From: Ectobius pallidus
Lineage: Eukaryota > Arthropoda > Insecta > Blattodea > Ectobiidae
DNA: 64,000 bases
Assembly: GCA_964059195.1 (NCBI GenBank)
Contig: CAXKWD010000007.1
Location: forward strand, 155,481,269 to 155,545,268
Direction of reading: 5' to 3'
In this document: piece after piece, positions 34,441 to 45,142 of the stretch
How the letters are laid out: each line of letters opens with the position of its first letter
How positions within the stretch are numbered: position 1 is the stretch's first letter
The notes under the pieces: generated by a model
What the model saw: the letters and a program-made list of their open reading frames with translations, nothing else
The model's database searches: none
What the model was told of the DNA's origin: nothing
Position numbers and translations under genes: made by a program

Positions 34441-34942
34441 GAAGACATACCGGTACAATTTCCTTGAAAAACTTCACTACCATCCCTGCGAAAAATTGGT
34501 ATATAGGCTATATTCTGGTCACGTTAGCAAATATAAAACTAGGATAGTAAATGCCAAAAGGGAAGGGAACTTCGGTGAGAAGTGCAATTTAATGTTTTCG
34601 TGTGACGGGAGCTTGACGCGTTAACTGCGTTATCAGTTAATGCCACTGCAAGTAATAGCTGACAGATTCAGCAGAGCAGCATCTACTAGAGCTCGCTGAC
34701 TTGCAACAGTTGAAACGTCACATTAGCGGGATAAGTTCCAGTGCAAGACGCGTGCAAGTCCATTAATCTCCATTTAAAGGGGAAAGCCATACATTACTTT
34801 GAAGATAATAATGTTCGCTGATACGCAACTACGGTGTAGCAACCATCATCAATCGCGATTCTATGCTTTTCTCTGGAGATATTCAGTAATAGGTGGCCTA
34901 GGTCTCTTTGAAAGGTCACACATGCATCTACCATATTCAAAT
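34441..34942. other. Unassigned sequence
   Basis: Short plus-strand frame at 34439-34624 of no known type. No paired repeats. Confidence 0.3.
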
Positions 34943-34989
34943 TATACAGAGTGTTGATGAATAACACCGAAATATTTTGCACCTATATT

Positions 34990-35753
34990 TTATAAATATA
35001 TTTTTATATCCTCAGGTGAGGAATTCCACAGACGACCTGTTCTGGCAGTATTTTCAGTAATAATTAAATTGTGCACAGTAAATGTATATATCCTTCACTC
35101 CACTATAATGTTTTTCTATCATATGGGAAATTTTCCGCAGTAAATTAATTTTAAAACGTTATTACTAGGGACCGGATTTTTAGGTTTTTACCTATGTTTT
35201 CCTTACTTCCAAAACAAAAAACGCTCATACACTTTTTTGAATCATGTCCATAGGATTCACCCACATTAATTCTGTGGCACCTAAAAATACCTAAATGGGG
35301 TATAAAAACCTAAATATACCTAAACGGGATATAAAACCTAAAATATCTAATTTAGGCTCCTTTTTTGTCATTTTTGTTTGACAGTTGAGAAACCGATATT
35401 TTGCGGAGAGACAATAACTTTGTCGGGTTGAATTAACACCACCAGCGTTTCGTTCAACCCGTTGCGTTGTCATCTAGGATGGACAGTATCAAGAGACGAA
35501 GTGTATTCCTTTTAAAATATTCGTATGAACAACCATTGTTGCCGTGTATGAACAAGGATATAGATTTCTGTGTTTTAAAGCGCTTGTTTGCCTTAGTACT
35601 GCCCTGTCATTCATACTGAGTGGCCACCCTGAGAGTTTAAGACGTGTTAATTATGCCGAAACAAATGAAATCGAGTTTATTACGGCAGTGGATTGGCGGT
35701 GACCTGAATTTCATCTTTTTTCCCCTTCTTCTTCTTCTTCTTTTTTTTTTTTG

Positions 35754-35785
<32 letters not shown>

Positions 35786-36146
35786 TTTTTTTTGTCTTCT
35801 GAGGTTATTTTATGACGTTGCACCCCGCGGTTTCTACGTCTGCTCTGTCCTAAAGGAAGTTTACACAAATTTAAGTCAATTTTGTTAAGTTAAACTTTAC
35901 AAGTATTATGTATTGAATCCTATGTAGCACATTCAAATTCATTAAACCAATTATTCTACCCAAAAATGATATTTTGAACAAAAAACCTAAAAAAAACTAT
36001 TTCACCTAATGGAAAACCTAAAACAGTGTTTTTAAAAACCTAAAAATCCGGTCCCTAGTTATTACATTTTTAATAGTATTAAGCAAACAATCTGTCTGAT
36101 GGTGTCTTTGAATGATTTTTTCTGAATATAACCCACTATAATGTGT
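34990..36146 (-). pseudogene. LINE C-terminal fragment, split by a MITE
   Basis: Minus strand of 34990-35157 reads GRLWNSSPEDIK followed by a stop, homologous to 30787 onward. It resumes at 36066-36146 beyond the MITE. It is inserted in the long-TIR element. Confidence 0.7.
35166..36057. mobile_element. hAT-like MITE 'TAGGGACCGGATTTTTAGG'
   Basis: 19-bp inverted ends TAGGGACCGGATTTTTAGG and its complement, 8-bp duplication gttattac (35158-35165 and 36058-36065). 'acctaaa' recurs near both ends. Includes a pyrimidine-rich tract at about 35720-35792. No coding capacity. Confidence 0.92.
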
Positions 36147-36713
36147 ATACAGGGACTTAGACGAGCAACTTTTATTGGGAGATTTTTGCTCTATGACGTA
36201 AAATGTGTATGCTACAGGGCATTAAAGTGATTACCATTTGGTGCTCGTAAGTCAATAATGAAGTGAAATAGGATTAAAATTTTCTTTAATTTCACTTCAT
36301 GCCTTCTTAGGGATCGATAAAAATCTTATTCTTGTGCATTCATCAACAGCTATATCATAATTTTGTGTTTCCATAATCTGCAACATTTACAGACTAATTA
36401 CATGACTGGCCGCCACTGCATTAGCTTTTTATTCATATCTCCAGTGTTAAAAACGAAGTTTCTTTGTTTTGAATCTTTTTTTTTTTCCAGATGTTAAATG
36501 TCAATGGTGGCCATGCCATGTCCCCTCTATACACAGGTAAAATATTCTGTTGTTATTAATTTGTTAACACTCTGTATAGAACTATTCAAATCGATGTGAC
36601 GAAAATTAACACCCATCCCCACATGCAAAGGTTAGACATCTCATATTATACCATGTTTACATTATATAGAATTATTCAAATCGATGTGACTATGCTAATC
36701 GTATCGCGTATGC

Positions 36714-36920
36714 AAACTTGTTAACATAACGAAATGAACCTTGAATTTTCCGAAGATTTTCATGTCAAACCCATTGATGTGTAATATTTTACTTTGACAG
36801 TAGAAAATTAGCGACGAATAACGCTTCAAATGTAAACCAAGATTTCCGCTTACATTAGAAATTGTGAATCTTAGTTTTGCGAATGGAAGAGATACTGTTC
36901 TTTCATAACGTCGCGGTGAT
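36714..36920 (+). repeat. Left copy of a direct duplication flanking a hairpin element
   Basis: 'acttgttaacataacgaaat' through 'cataacgtcgcggtgat'. The same sequence recurs at 37381-38029, on the other side of the hairpin element 36921-37381. Confidence 0.88.
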
Positions 36921-37381
36921 AATAGTATATTGCGATACAAGTGCCGTAAGCGATGCATACGGATCGAGGAAAGAGTTTGAAAAAACGAGGCGCTTGCGCC
37001 GAGTTTTTTCAATTACCGAGATCCGTTATGCGCTTACGGCACGAGTACTGCATGCTATTTTTTGCACGATGATTATTTATATCAATTTAATTATATTAAT
37101 TGTGATATTATCTGAAATTATTATGTATATACATTCTTGAAGATAGATGTTTATTTCAGAAAGTGATTCGCATGTGTTTGTTGTTATGCGAACCGAATAT
37201 TTGTCCTGGGGAGCCTTGTCCATAAAGGCTTGTAGGCCTATTATGATGTGCCGTAAGTAAATTCATAACCGCACGGAAATACTTACCGCACATAGCAACA
37301 AGATTGCGTGTGGGAATGTCAACTTACGATCCACGGCAACAACATTCGTAATTACCACTAATTAGTTAAGTCGTGCAAAAA
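36921..37381. mobile_element. Composite hairpin element, subtype B copy 1
   Basis: Same two-module layout as at 15695 but with different stem sequence: GTGCCGTAAGCG (36941-36952) pairs perfectly with CGCTTACGGCAC (37031-37042), and GGATC pairs with GATCC. The right module starts TTTTTTGCACGA and ends TCGTGCAAAAA. Confidence 0.87.
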
Positions 37382-38029
37382 CTTGTTAACATAACGAAAT
37401 CAACCTGAATTTTCCGAAGATTTTCATGTCAAACCCGTGTATGTTTTACTTTGACAGAAAATTGGCCGACATACAATATGAAAATCACAGAATTATGGCA
37501 TAGGCGTAACCAGGCCGTCCATATGGGGGGTTATAACATCCGCAGGGTCTAGGGGGTATGGAATACCCCCTAGGGAGAGGGGGGTCCGGGGGCCCTCCCC
37601 CGGAAAATTTTAAAAATTAAGATGCAAAACATCGAGTTTTAAGCTTCCGGGGACCCTCCCCCGGAAAATTTTAAAAATTAAGATGCAAAATAACAAATTT
37701 TAAGCTTCCGGGGGCTCACCCCTGGAAAATGTTACAATTAAGACGCAAAATAACGAGTTTTAAGCTTCCCACGCTTTATACTTGCATTAATTAATTTATG
37801 GGCAGACTTTAAAAAATGATACAATTTTCCTTTTTTTAATCAATGGGGGGGGGGGGGGTTCAAACCCCCAAACCCCCCCCCCCCTCGGTACGCCTATGAA
37901 TTATGGCAACAAATGAAAAATATAATAACGCTTCAAATGTAAACCAAGATTTCCGCTTACATTAGAAATTGTGGATCTTAGTTTTGCGAATATAAAATAT
38001 ACTGTTCTTTCATAACGTCGCGGTGATAA
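37381..38029 (+). repeat. Right copy of the direct duplication, holding a MITE
   Basis: Matches 36714-36920 except for a short extra segment near 37460-37500 and the MITE at 37499-37898. Confidence 0.86.
37499..37898. mobile_element. hAT-like MITE 'CATAGGCGTAACC', copy 2
   Basis: Ends as in copy 1, 8-bp duplication aattatgg (37491-37498 and 37899-37906). Has three to four internal units of about 65 bp against two in copy 1. A paralogue of the empty site is visible near 40845-40875 ('aaaatctcacaatgaaggcaa'). Confidence 0.93.
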
Positions 38030-38427
38030 AATGTTTTAAGTCGAGAGTTGGATTCCCCCGCCTTTGTGTTTGGTCAATTTAAAATGTGTATCATAAGCTG
38101 TTTTTTTTTTTTTTAGTTACTTGTAGGCTTAATGGATGAGTCGAATCCGTTACGTACTCAGAGTAATCGCAATCGATAGTAATTTGTTTCCCATTAACGT
38201 TGCCTTTGATTATTCATGCACGACTGTCACTCTTGTAAAAAACAAGCCGTAACAGCGTTTGTAACGATCAACTTCCACTAATGTTTATTGACTCGACTGC
38301 TCTACACTGTGTCTTGATATTCCGTATTCCAGCGCGCTTTACAGTGTCTAAATCAGCACAGGTGTACGCATTGTGTAGCACTGTTAGCACTGGACGGGGC
38401 ATCAAATGCCGGACATTTTCCTATGTT
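38030..38427. other. Unassigned sequence
   Basis: T run at about 38100-38114. No gene seen. Confidence 0.35.
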
Positions 38428-38441
38428 AGGAATTGCTTCGG

Positions 38442-38897
38442 TCCACCGCTGTGGCTCAGGGGATGCGTTCAATCCCCTCACGCAGCGGGCCCGGGTTCGA
38501 TTCCTGGTCGGGACAAGTTACCTAGGTGGGTTTTTTTTCTGGGGTTTTCCTCACCTTTGAGACTAATATCGGGTAACTTTAGGCCCTTGTGGTCCCCAGA
38601 TATCATCTGGCCGTCATTATCATCTTCATCCCATCCTCGCCTTGTTTGGAGTGAGTGTGTGTGTGAATGGTGTGTCTCGTCCTATGTGTTCGTGTTGTCT
38701 CGGAGGTGGCCCCGGCATTGGGCTGATCACTCATCCGGGGAGGCCCTCCATGTCCTTGTCTGGTCAAAAAAGTATGTATGTGATCCAAAGATAATCCCTC
38801 TCCCGACAGGTCGCGGCCCTGTAAGGCCCGGGCGGCTTGGGTCGCTTAAATCCTAAAAGGGAGAGGTTAAGCTACGAGAAAGAAAGAAAGAAAGAAA
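38442..38897 (+). mobile_element. Full-length tRNA-derived SINE (family 2), 14-bp TSD
   Basis: A box TGGCTCAGGGG and B box GGTTCGATTCC in the head. The body includes 'ctggggttttcctcacc' and 'atcactcatccggggagg', and the tail is (GAAA)n at about 38878-38897. Target duplication aggaattgcttcgg at 38428-38441 and 38898-38911. A 191-codon open frame runs through it by chance. Second copy inverted at 59572. Confidence 0.95.
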
Positions 38898-38911
38898 AGG
38901 AATTGCTTCGG

Positions 38912-39408
38912 AAAGCGATCTCTTTGAAAATTATGTACGCGCTGTGAACGAAGTGAAACAACGATTTGCAATTAGGTTCAAAGAAGTTTCAGATTTCTCT
39001 CATTTGTTTTATTATTTTTGTAGGCGATTTCATATTCCAGCGAATAGCGTACCAATTCACATACAGCTGGAAATAATATATTTATCATTATTATTATTAT
39101 TTATAATGCTCATTGCTCATTGCCCAATTACAATATTTTCTTACACCAATTCCACCATTTCTACAAAAAGGGGTTACAACACAATGGTGTTACAACAACA
39201 ACATTAAGGCTAATATTGCAACACTACAACACTAATATTAGGTATTTAATGTAATACTAAAATATTTATTTAATTAATATACAATTTCTTTTAGCCCTAT
39301 TTCATCATAAGGTACATTAGGGCTATAGTTTTATGTCAATTACAATTTATAATGTACCTGTTATCTTGTATACTAGAGTAACCTGTTTTGCTGAAGTTAT
39401 AAATAAAA
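38912..39408. other. Unassigned sequence and likely LINE 3' UTR
   Basis: From about 39240 on this is probably the 3' UTR of the minus-strand LINE at 39409. The part before it is unassigned. Confidence 0.35.
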
Positions 39409-39834
39409 TTATCGTAAACTCTTAAATATAGAACATATGAAATAGTGGAATTCTCGACAACAACAATCCTTGCTATAAAATTTTAAGAGTGGTTTATCAT
39501 ATTTAACACCGCAATAGTTTAAGTGTCCTATTAAAGAAAATATTTTCGTTTCAAAGAGTGGGCAATCAAAAAGTAGATGTTCTACGGTCTGGTTTTCTTT
39601 ACAAATACATAAATAACCATTCTCCCTTATAATATTAAACCTTTCAAAGTAAGAGCCAAAAATTCCATTACCTGACAAGAATTGGGTTAATACAAATTCA
39701 GGTTCAATTTTGCTTTGGAAGTCGGGTTTCAATATTTGGAAAAAATAATTCTTTTGTAACTGTTCCTTTAACACTAGATAGCCACTGATTGTTCCACCTA
39801 GTCTTAATGTGATCCCACATCTTTCTTCGTGCAT
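39409..39834 (-). pseudogene. Non-LTR retrotransposon C-terminus (RNase-H clade)
   Basis: 141-codon frame. LTQFLSGNGIFGSYFERFNI is followed by a zinc-knuckle-like CIC-x7-H-x4-C pattern in CICKENQTVEHLLFDCPLFE, which ends the polyprotein of R1/I-like elements after their RNase H domain. The reverse transcriptase itself is not here. The upstream end coincides with the damaged 3' end of the Helitron at 39840, so a 5'-truncated LINE probably sits there. No duplication found. Confidence 0.82.
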
Positions 39835-39839
39835 AGTAT

Positions 39840-40807
39840 TATATTTTTTAATTTGAAATTAGCTTATGGAGGACTTTCGATTTTGAAACTCTAGGTCCTT
39901 ATATAATATGTATGTAGAACTTGAAATGAAGAAAACGATTTATCAAACTATTCCATCAGATATAGCTTTTAATGGCTCATAGAGGATGTCGAATGCTGCA
40001 TTCCGTTGCTTCTACACATCATGCCTGGGATGGGTTGAAATAAGAAGAAACATAAATTACATAAGATTGTATTGGCTTGACGGAAAATTTTATTTCTCAT
40101 TCTCATGTTACAACCGTTTCGGGGCTGAAATAAAAGAGAAATGCAGTATCACTTTCATACTTTCCTCCCCTAAAACCCGGGACACAATATACTGCGAGCG
40201 TAGGACTCAAAATGTTCCATCCCATGCTTAGGGCCTATGATAAATCTCAACTAATACAAAGCCTATGGATAACGTATCAGCGGAAAGGATTATTTACAGA
40301 CTTCTGATATAGCATACTCACACACTTAAGTTGTCCTTGCAATACAACCTCTTATTCTACACCAAAATGTGAAGTGAGAAAATATTTCTTATGTCGAGGG
40401 TAGAGAAAGTTATGTGACTGCATCAGACTGTGCTTTATTTTCGTGGATTTCATTTTAAGTAATTATTTTCACCAATATATTGCATCGATTCAATCATAAT
40501 TCGTTAAAGTCCAGTTGCCAAGGCCCTATGTGTTCATATAAACAATACACTGTTGTCATGTGAACTGAACAGCATTTCATTTTTTTTCAGTATAAAATTC
40601 TCAGAAATTATATAGTTTTCAAGGGAAGGAGTATTTTGTTTGAATTTTAATGTTGACCGCTATACTTCCCGGGCTTAACTGGGTATGTGTGCAAAATTCC
40701 GTGTAAATTGGTAAAGAAATGTAGATTTGTATAAGAAACAAACATACATACATACATACATACATACCCACATATCCACAAACACACATTCGACTTTATA
40801 TATTAGA
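39840..40807 (-). mobile_element. Helitron (TCTAATATATAAA family), 3' end lost
   Basis: On the minus strand it starts A|TCTAATATATAAAGTCGAA at 40807, then a (TATG)n run at 40741-40768, and follows 43794-44860 to 'cataagctaatttcaaatta'. The final hairpin and CTAG are missing. Confidence 0.85.
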
Positions 40808-40808
40808 T

Positions 40809-41321
40809 AATACTATAAAAAAACAAGAAACACATACAATATGAAAATCTCACAATGAAGGCAACAAATTAAAAATATAATAGGCCTATAATAGTTTTGT
40901 TGGCAAATATATATATAAGAAAGGTTTACATAAAGAAAATGACATGGAGCATATTTTAATAATTACAGTTTTAAAGTTTTCAAATTTTGATCACAGTTAC
41001 TTTTAAACCGCTTATTCTTAGTATTAAATATATCTATATTGTCAATTTTGTGTAATTAATTGTATAGACGGAGCACATTATGAGGAGAATTATTATGGGA
41101 GTCAGTGTTTTCTTTTGGGATGAAAAAAGGCTACGCAATTTATAAGATCTATTAAATGGAACATAAAAAAATATCTTTTTGAGAATATTATATCTTCTAT
41201 TTCGTTATTAAGTAATTTGTATAAAAAGTACAATGCACCACAATTTATGTATATTACAAAATATGAGCTGTTTGTGTAAAAGTAGTATTTTAGTAAATTT
41301 TTTTCTGTATGTATGTGTCAC
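40809..41321. other. Unassigned sequence with a short dispersed repeat
   Basis: About 41043-41112 ('acggagcacattatgagg', 'attattatgggagtcagtg') recurs at 42375-42452. Otherwise AT-rich and featureless. Confidence 0.45.
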
Positions 41322-41802
41322 AATAGTATATTGCGACACAAGGGCGGAAAGGCACGTTTACGGGTCGAGGAAACAGATTGAAAACCCGAGGCGCAGCCGA
41401 GGGTTTTTAAGTTTTCGAGACCCGTAAATGCCTTTACGGTCCGTGTGTTGCATGCTATTTTTTGCACGAAGGTTACTTATATCAATTTAATTATATTAAT
41501 TGTGATATTACCTGAAAATATTATGTAAATACAGACTTGAAGAATGGTGCTTATTTCAGAAAGGGATTCGAATTTGTTATTGTTTATGGCAACCGAATAT
41601 TTATAAAGCGGGGAGGCCTTGGTCATTTCTGCTCGCAAATAAGCATTTGCGGGCGGTAAAGTAACTTTCCGCCCGTCGCCCCTAGCAACAATTCACTTTC
41701 CGCCCGTCGCCCCTAGCAACAAGATTGCGTGTGGTAATGTCAAGTTACGAGCCATGTAAACAACTTTCGTAAGAAACACTTACTAGCTAAGGAGTGCAAA
41801 AA
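41322..41802. mobile_element. Composite hairpin element, subtype A copy 2
   Basis: Nearly identical to 15695-16175 over its full length, including the 27-bp internal duplication. Different flanks, so it is a separate insertion. Confidence 0.9.
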
Positions 41803-42559
41803 TTATATTTTCGTCCTTTTGCACACAAAAAACTTACTAGTTTGCTGTGTCAAAGGTTCAAAGTAACAACAACCATACTTTTGACGTGGAATTGTTTGTT
41901 CTTCTTTCGTAGCCCTTCCCTTCACGTGATACGCCATGTGATTGATAATTTACAAGTTTTATATTAATTATTAATAACAATTTTCGTTATCTCGTAACTT
42001 GTTGTGAAACTATACTTGTCTTCTAAGTTCTGATTGGCGAGGTGGTGAGGACCTGTGGGCACTGTGCAGACGTTTGGACACCGCTGCCGTATTAAGATCG
42101 AACTAAGTACCGATAAGCTGATTGTATTCAGTACAATTGTGTAAAAAAGGAAGCTCAGGACGATTTGAGTTCGATCCACCTGAAAGTCAATAGGAGACTT
42201 TGGTATGCAGAACATGTAGGACCAACACTGCGGGAGTGCTCTGAATGTGCAGAGACACTGACCACAGAATTTCTATTCCTTCTCTCGGAAGTCTATTCTT
42301 CTATCTGCTTGGAAAATGGTTTTAAGACGGTATCCAGATTTGAGATATGAGGGAAAGTCGCCCAATATCTATCAGCTTTGTGTAATTGATTGTACCTAGA
42401 TATAGACGGAGCACATTATAATGAGGAGAATTATTATGGGAGTCAGTGTTTGTAGGCTATATATAATAGGCTATATTATATGTAGGCTATATATAATTAT
42501 GTAAATGATTAACACCAAATTACTGCTTATATTATAAAAACACTATTTTGTAAATTGAA
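41803..42559. other. Unassigned sequence
   Basis: Holds the second copy of the 70-bp repeat noted at 41043 (42375-42452) and a few tandem 'tataggctatata' blocks. Confidence 0.4.
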
Positions 42560-42832
42560 ACATTTGTCTTACCATGGCACCAACTTTTGAACACCTGTGT
42601 CGTAGAAGTTTGCCGCCAGGTATTTGAACCACTGTGTGACAAACAACTCCGCCTTTCTGTCATTCTTTGTCATTTCTTTAGGTGTAGGAAATGATGGAAA
42701 TTACTGGGAGCGAAGTCCGGGGTGTAGGGTGGATGTTTAAACACCTCCTAGCAGAAGTTCGGCTGGGAGGTGTTTAAACATGGGAGGTGTATAAAGCCCG
42801 GACCTCGCTCCCAGTGATTTCTTTTCCTAACC
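42560..42832 (-). pseudogene. Mariner relic with inverted duplication, copy 2
   Basis: Minus strand: HPPYTPDFAPSNFHHFLHL, then FVTQWFKYLAANFYDTGVQ and KLVPW near the C-terminus. The catalytic segment is duplicated head-to-head: 'gggaggtgtttaaaca' occurs on both strands, and 'ctgggagcgaagtccgg' at 42705 pairs with 'ccggacctcgctcccag' at 42798. Same architecture as 17505-17805. Confidence 0.8.
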
Positions 42833-43362
42833 TATAGTTTTTTTTTTTGCCATAATTGGAGCTCTGTTTCATTGTAGCAGTTGTTGAATATTTTGATTCT
42901 GTAAAATGGAAGACCATATTCCTTCTAGTAACTTACTACGGTTGTCCCAATAGGTATTGAAGTATTGAAAGTGTAAGCTAATAAGTTAATAACATTTGCT
43001 TACAACATTTAGCATCCAGGGAAGGTCTTTGCTTGGCGTCTTATAAAAGTGTACCTGACAAGATGTTGAGATATAGATGTTGTGATTTGTCACTGCCCAA
43101 CAGGTGGATACGGCAACCACGTGTGTATATTGGTTCCGTCCGTCTGTCAATACAACTTGTAGCTCCCTATCGATTTTTCTCTGACCTACATGTTGATCCA
43201 TTCTACTTCGTACTTTCTTCAGCACTCGCCATTGTTCACATACCTGAATTTAACTTAGTTCCTTCGGATACAACTAAGTTAATCTTACCCTAGTGGGAAT
43301 ATTTTACAATTCTTAACCAACGTTTCAAATAATATGTTTCCCCGCTGATAGTCTGACCTAAA

Positions 43363-43364
<2 letters not shown>
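42833..43364. other. Unassigned sequence
   Basis: Opposed chance frames at 42986-43293. Nothing recognised. Confidence 0.3.

Positions 43365-43399
<35 letters not shown>
43365..43399. repeat. Poly-A tract
   Basis: 35 A in a row. No retroposon body recognised to its left. Confidence 0.9.
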
Positions 43400-43402
<3 letters not shown>

Positions 43403-43793
43403 GTTTTAAAAAAGCACAAAATCATTTTGGCACAAAGTGGTTATATTTTATATTTTTATATATTAAATTTTTTTTTACTAGCTGGTTTTACAATGTACTT
43501 CCATATACATTTTCCGGCAGCCCAAGATTACACATCCAATTTTATTTTCATTCTCTATTTGTGTCTATCTTTCCAAAGTGGTTGCTTATTTCATTAAAAT
43601 TAGAAATGCAACTGTTGCAACTTATTTCACTATCGATCCTAAATCTTTCACCTCGATTGGCCCTACAGGCTTGTTGCATATTTCACTAGAAGATAATTTA
43701 ATGCTATAACATAATATCTTCCATTTCAATAAAATCGGGTAAACTGATGTAACCAAGTACCAGAATGCTTTTCTTTAATCAGTTATAATTGCA

Positions 43794-44860
43794 TCTAATA
43801 TATAAAATCGAAAGTGTGTATGTATGTATGTATGTATGTATGTATGTATGTATGTATGTATGTATGTATGTATGTATGTATGTATGTATGTATGTATGTA
43901 TGTTTGTTCCTTATACAAATCTACATTTATTTACCAATTTACACGACATTTTGCACACATACCCAGTTAAGCCCCGGAAGTATAGCTGTCAACATTAAAA
44001 TTGAAACAAATCAGTCCTTCCCTTGAAAATTATATAATTTCTGTTAATATTCTACTGAAAAAAATGAAATGTTGTTCAGTTCACATGGCAACAGTGAATT
44101 GTTTACTGTGATTACATAGGGCCTTGGCAACTATATAGCTTAATGCTGGACTTTAACGAATTATGATTCCATGTAATATATTGGCGAAAATAATTACTGA
44201 AAAATCAATTACACGAAAATAAAGCACAGTGTGATGCAGTCACATAACTTTCTCTACCCTTGACATAAGAAATATTTTCTCACTTCACATTTTGATGTAG
44301 AATAAGAGGTCGTATTGCAGGAGCAACTTAAGTGTGTGAGTATGCTATATCAGAAGTCGGTAAATAGTCAGTTATCCATAGCTGTAGGCTTTGTATTAGT
44401 TGAGATGGAATGGAATGGGATGGGATGGAACATTTTGAGTCCTATACTCGCAGTATATTATGTCCCGGGTTTTAGGGGAGGAAAGTATGAAAGTGATACT
44501 GCATTTCTATTTTATTTCAGGCCCGAAACGGTTGTATGGTAACATGAGAATGAGAAATAAAATTTTCCGTCAAGTCAATACAATCTTATGTAATTTATGT
44601 TTCTTCTTATTTCAACCCCTCCCAGGCATGATGTGTAGAAGCAACGGAATGCAGCATTCGACATCCTCTATGAGCCATAAAAAGCTATATCTAGCGCTTT
44701 CTGAGGGAATAGTCTGAGTGCCATATGTTGTTCTTCCTCATTTCGAATTCTACATACATTATTATATCAGGACCTAGAGTTTCAACATCGAAAGTCCTCC
44801 ATAAGTTAATTTCAAATTACAAAATACAAAGCCCGGGCAACGCCGGGCCTTTTCAGCTAG
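43794..44860 (+). mobile_element. Complete 1.07-kb Helitron in repeat Q
   Basis: A|TCTAATATATAAAATCG at the 5' end, then a long (ATGT)n run. The 3' end is GCCCGGGCAACGCCGGGCC hairpin, 'ttttcagCTAG|T'. Removing it restores 'aattgca|tttatgatat', which matches empty sites at about 21716 and 27147 ('gcaattatgata'). Insertion at AT without duplication is thus directly visible. No Rep or helicase. The modest frames inside (44315-44717) are not recognised and could be captured host sequence. Confidence 0.95.
43816..43902. repeat. (ATGT)n microsatellite inside the Helitron
   Basis: About 21 perfect tetramers starting 22 bases from the Helitron 5' end. The sister Helitron at 40807 has a short run of the same tetramer in the same place. 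Confidence 0.95.
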
Positions 44861-45058
44861 TTTATGATATGGAGGAAATTAAGTTTTTTTAATCGATTTC
44901 AGAGTTAAGCTACAGATTGATTCCTTAAGAAGGACGTACGTAGGAAGAAAGGTCTAGTTTAAAAAATCAGAGTAACATCGTCCAGCATCAGTATAACTAT
45001 ACAGATTTGTGATATCTTGACAATCGCACACTCAAATAAAAATACAATATATATATAT

Positions 45059-45142
45059 ATAATTGTCCGGCTACGGGATTTGAACCATGGACCTCCAGAA
45101 TGCGAGTTCAAGGTATTACCATCTCCGCCACCTCGCTCAGTT
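45059..45142 (-). mobile_element. SINE family 3 head inserted in repeat Q
   Basis: Only the tRNA-like part is left: B-box-like GGTTCAAATCCC and a changed A box. Short (TA)n just before it. Confidence 0.7.

Larger units (their letters stand above)
34943..36578. mobile_element. Long-TIR element, copy 4, split by nested insertions
   Basis: Left end TATACAGAGTGTTGATGAATAA at 34943-34990 and the remainder with right end AACACTCTGTATA at 36147-36578. The interval between them is a LINE fragment that itself holds a hAT-like MITE, giving three levels of nesting. Confidence 0.8.

Noticed and set aside
35680..35868. Lysine-rich frame
   Set aside because: Poly-T/TTC tract within a MITE.
36714..38029. 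Long terminal repeats of a retrovirus-like element
   Set aside because: The 210-bp direct copies do not start TG or end CA, have no primer-binding site, and enclose only the hairpin element.
38281..38856. Longest open frame (191 codons), plus strand
   Set aside because: It runs through a tRNA-derived SINE bounded by a 14-bp duplication, so it is a chance frame.
43789..44026. MYVC-repeat frames
   Set aside because: Translation of the (ATGT)n microsatellite inside a Helitron.
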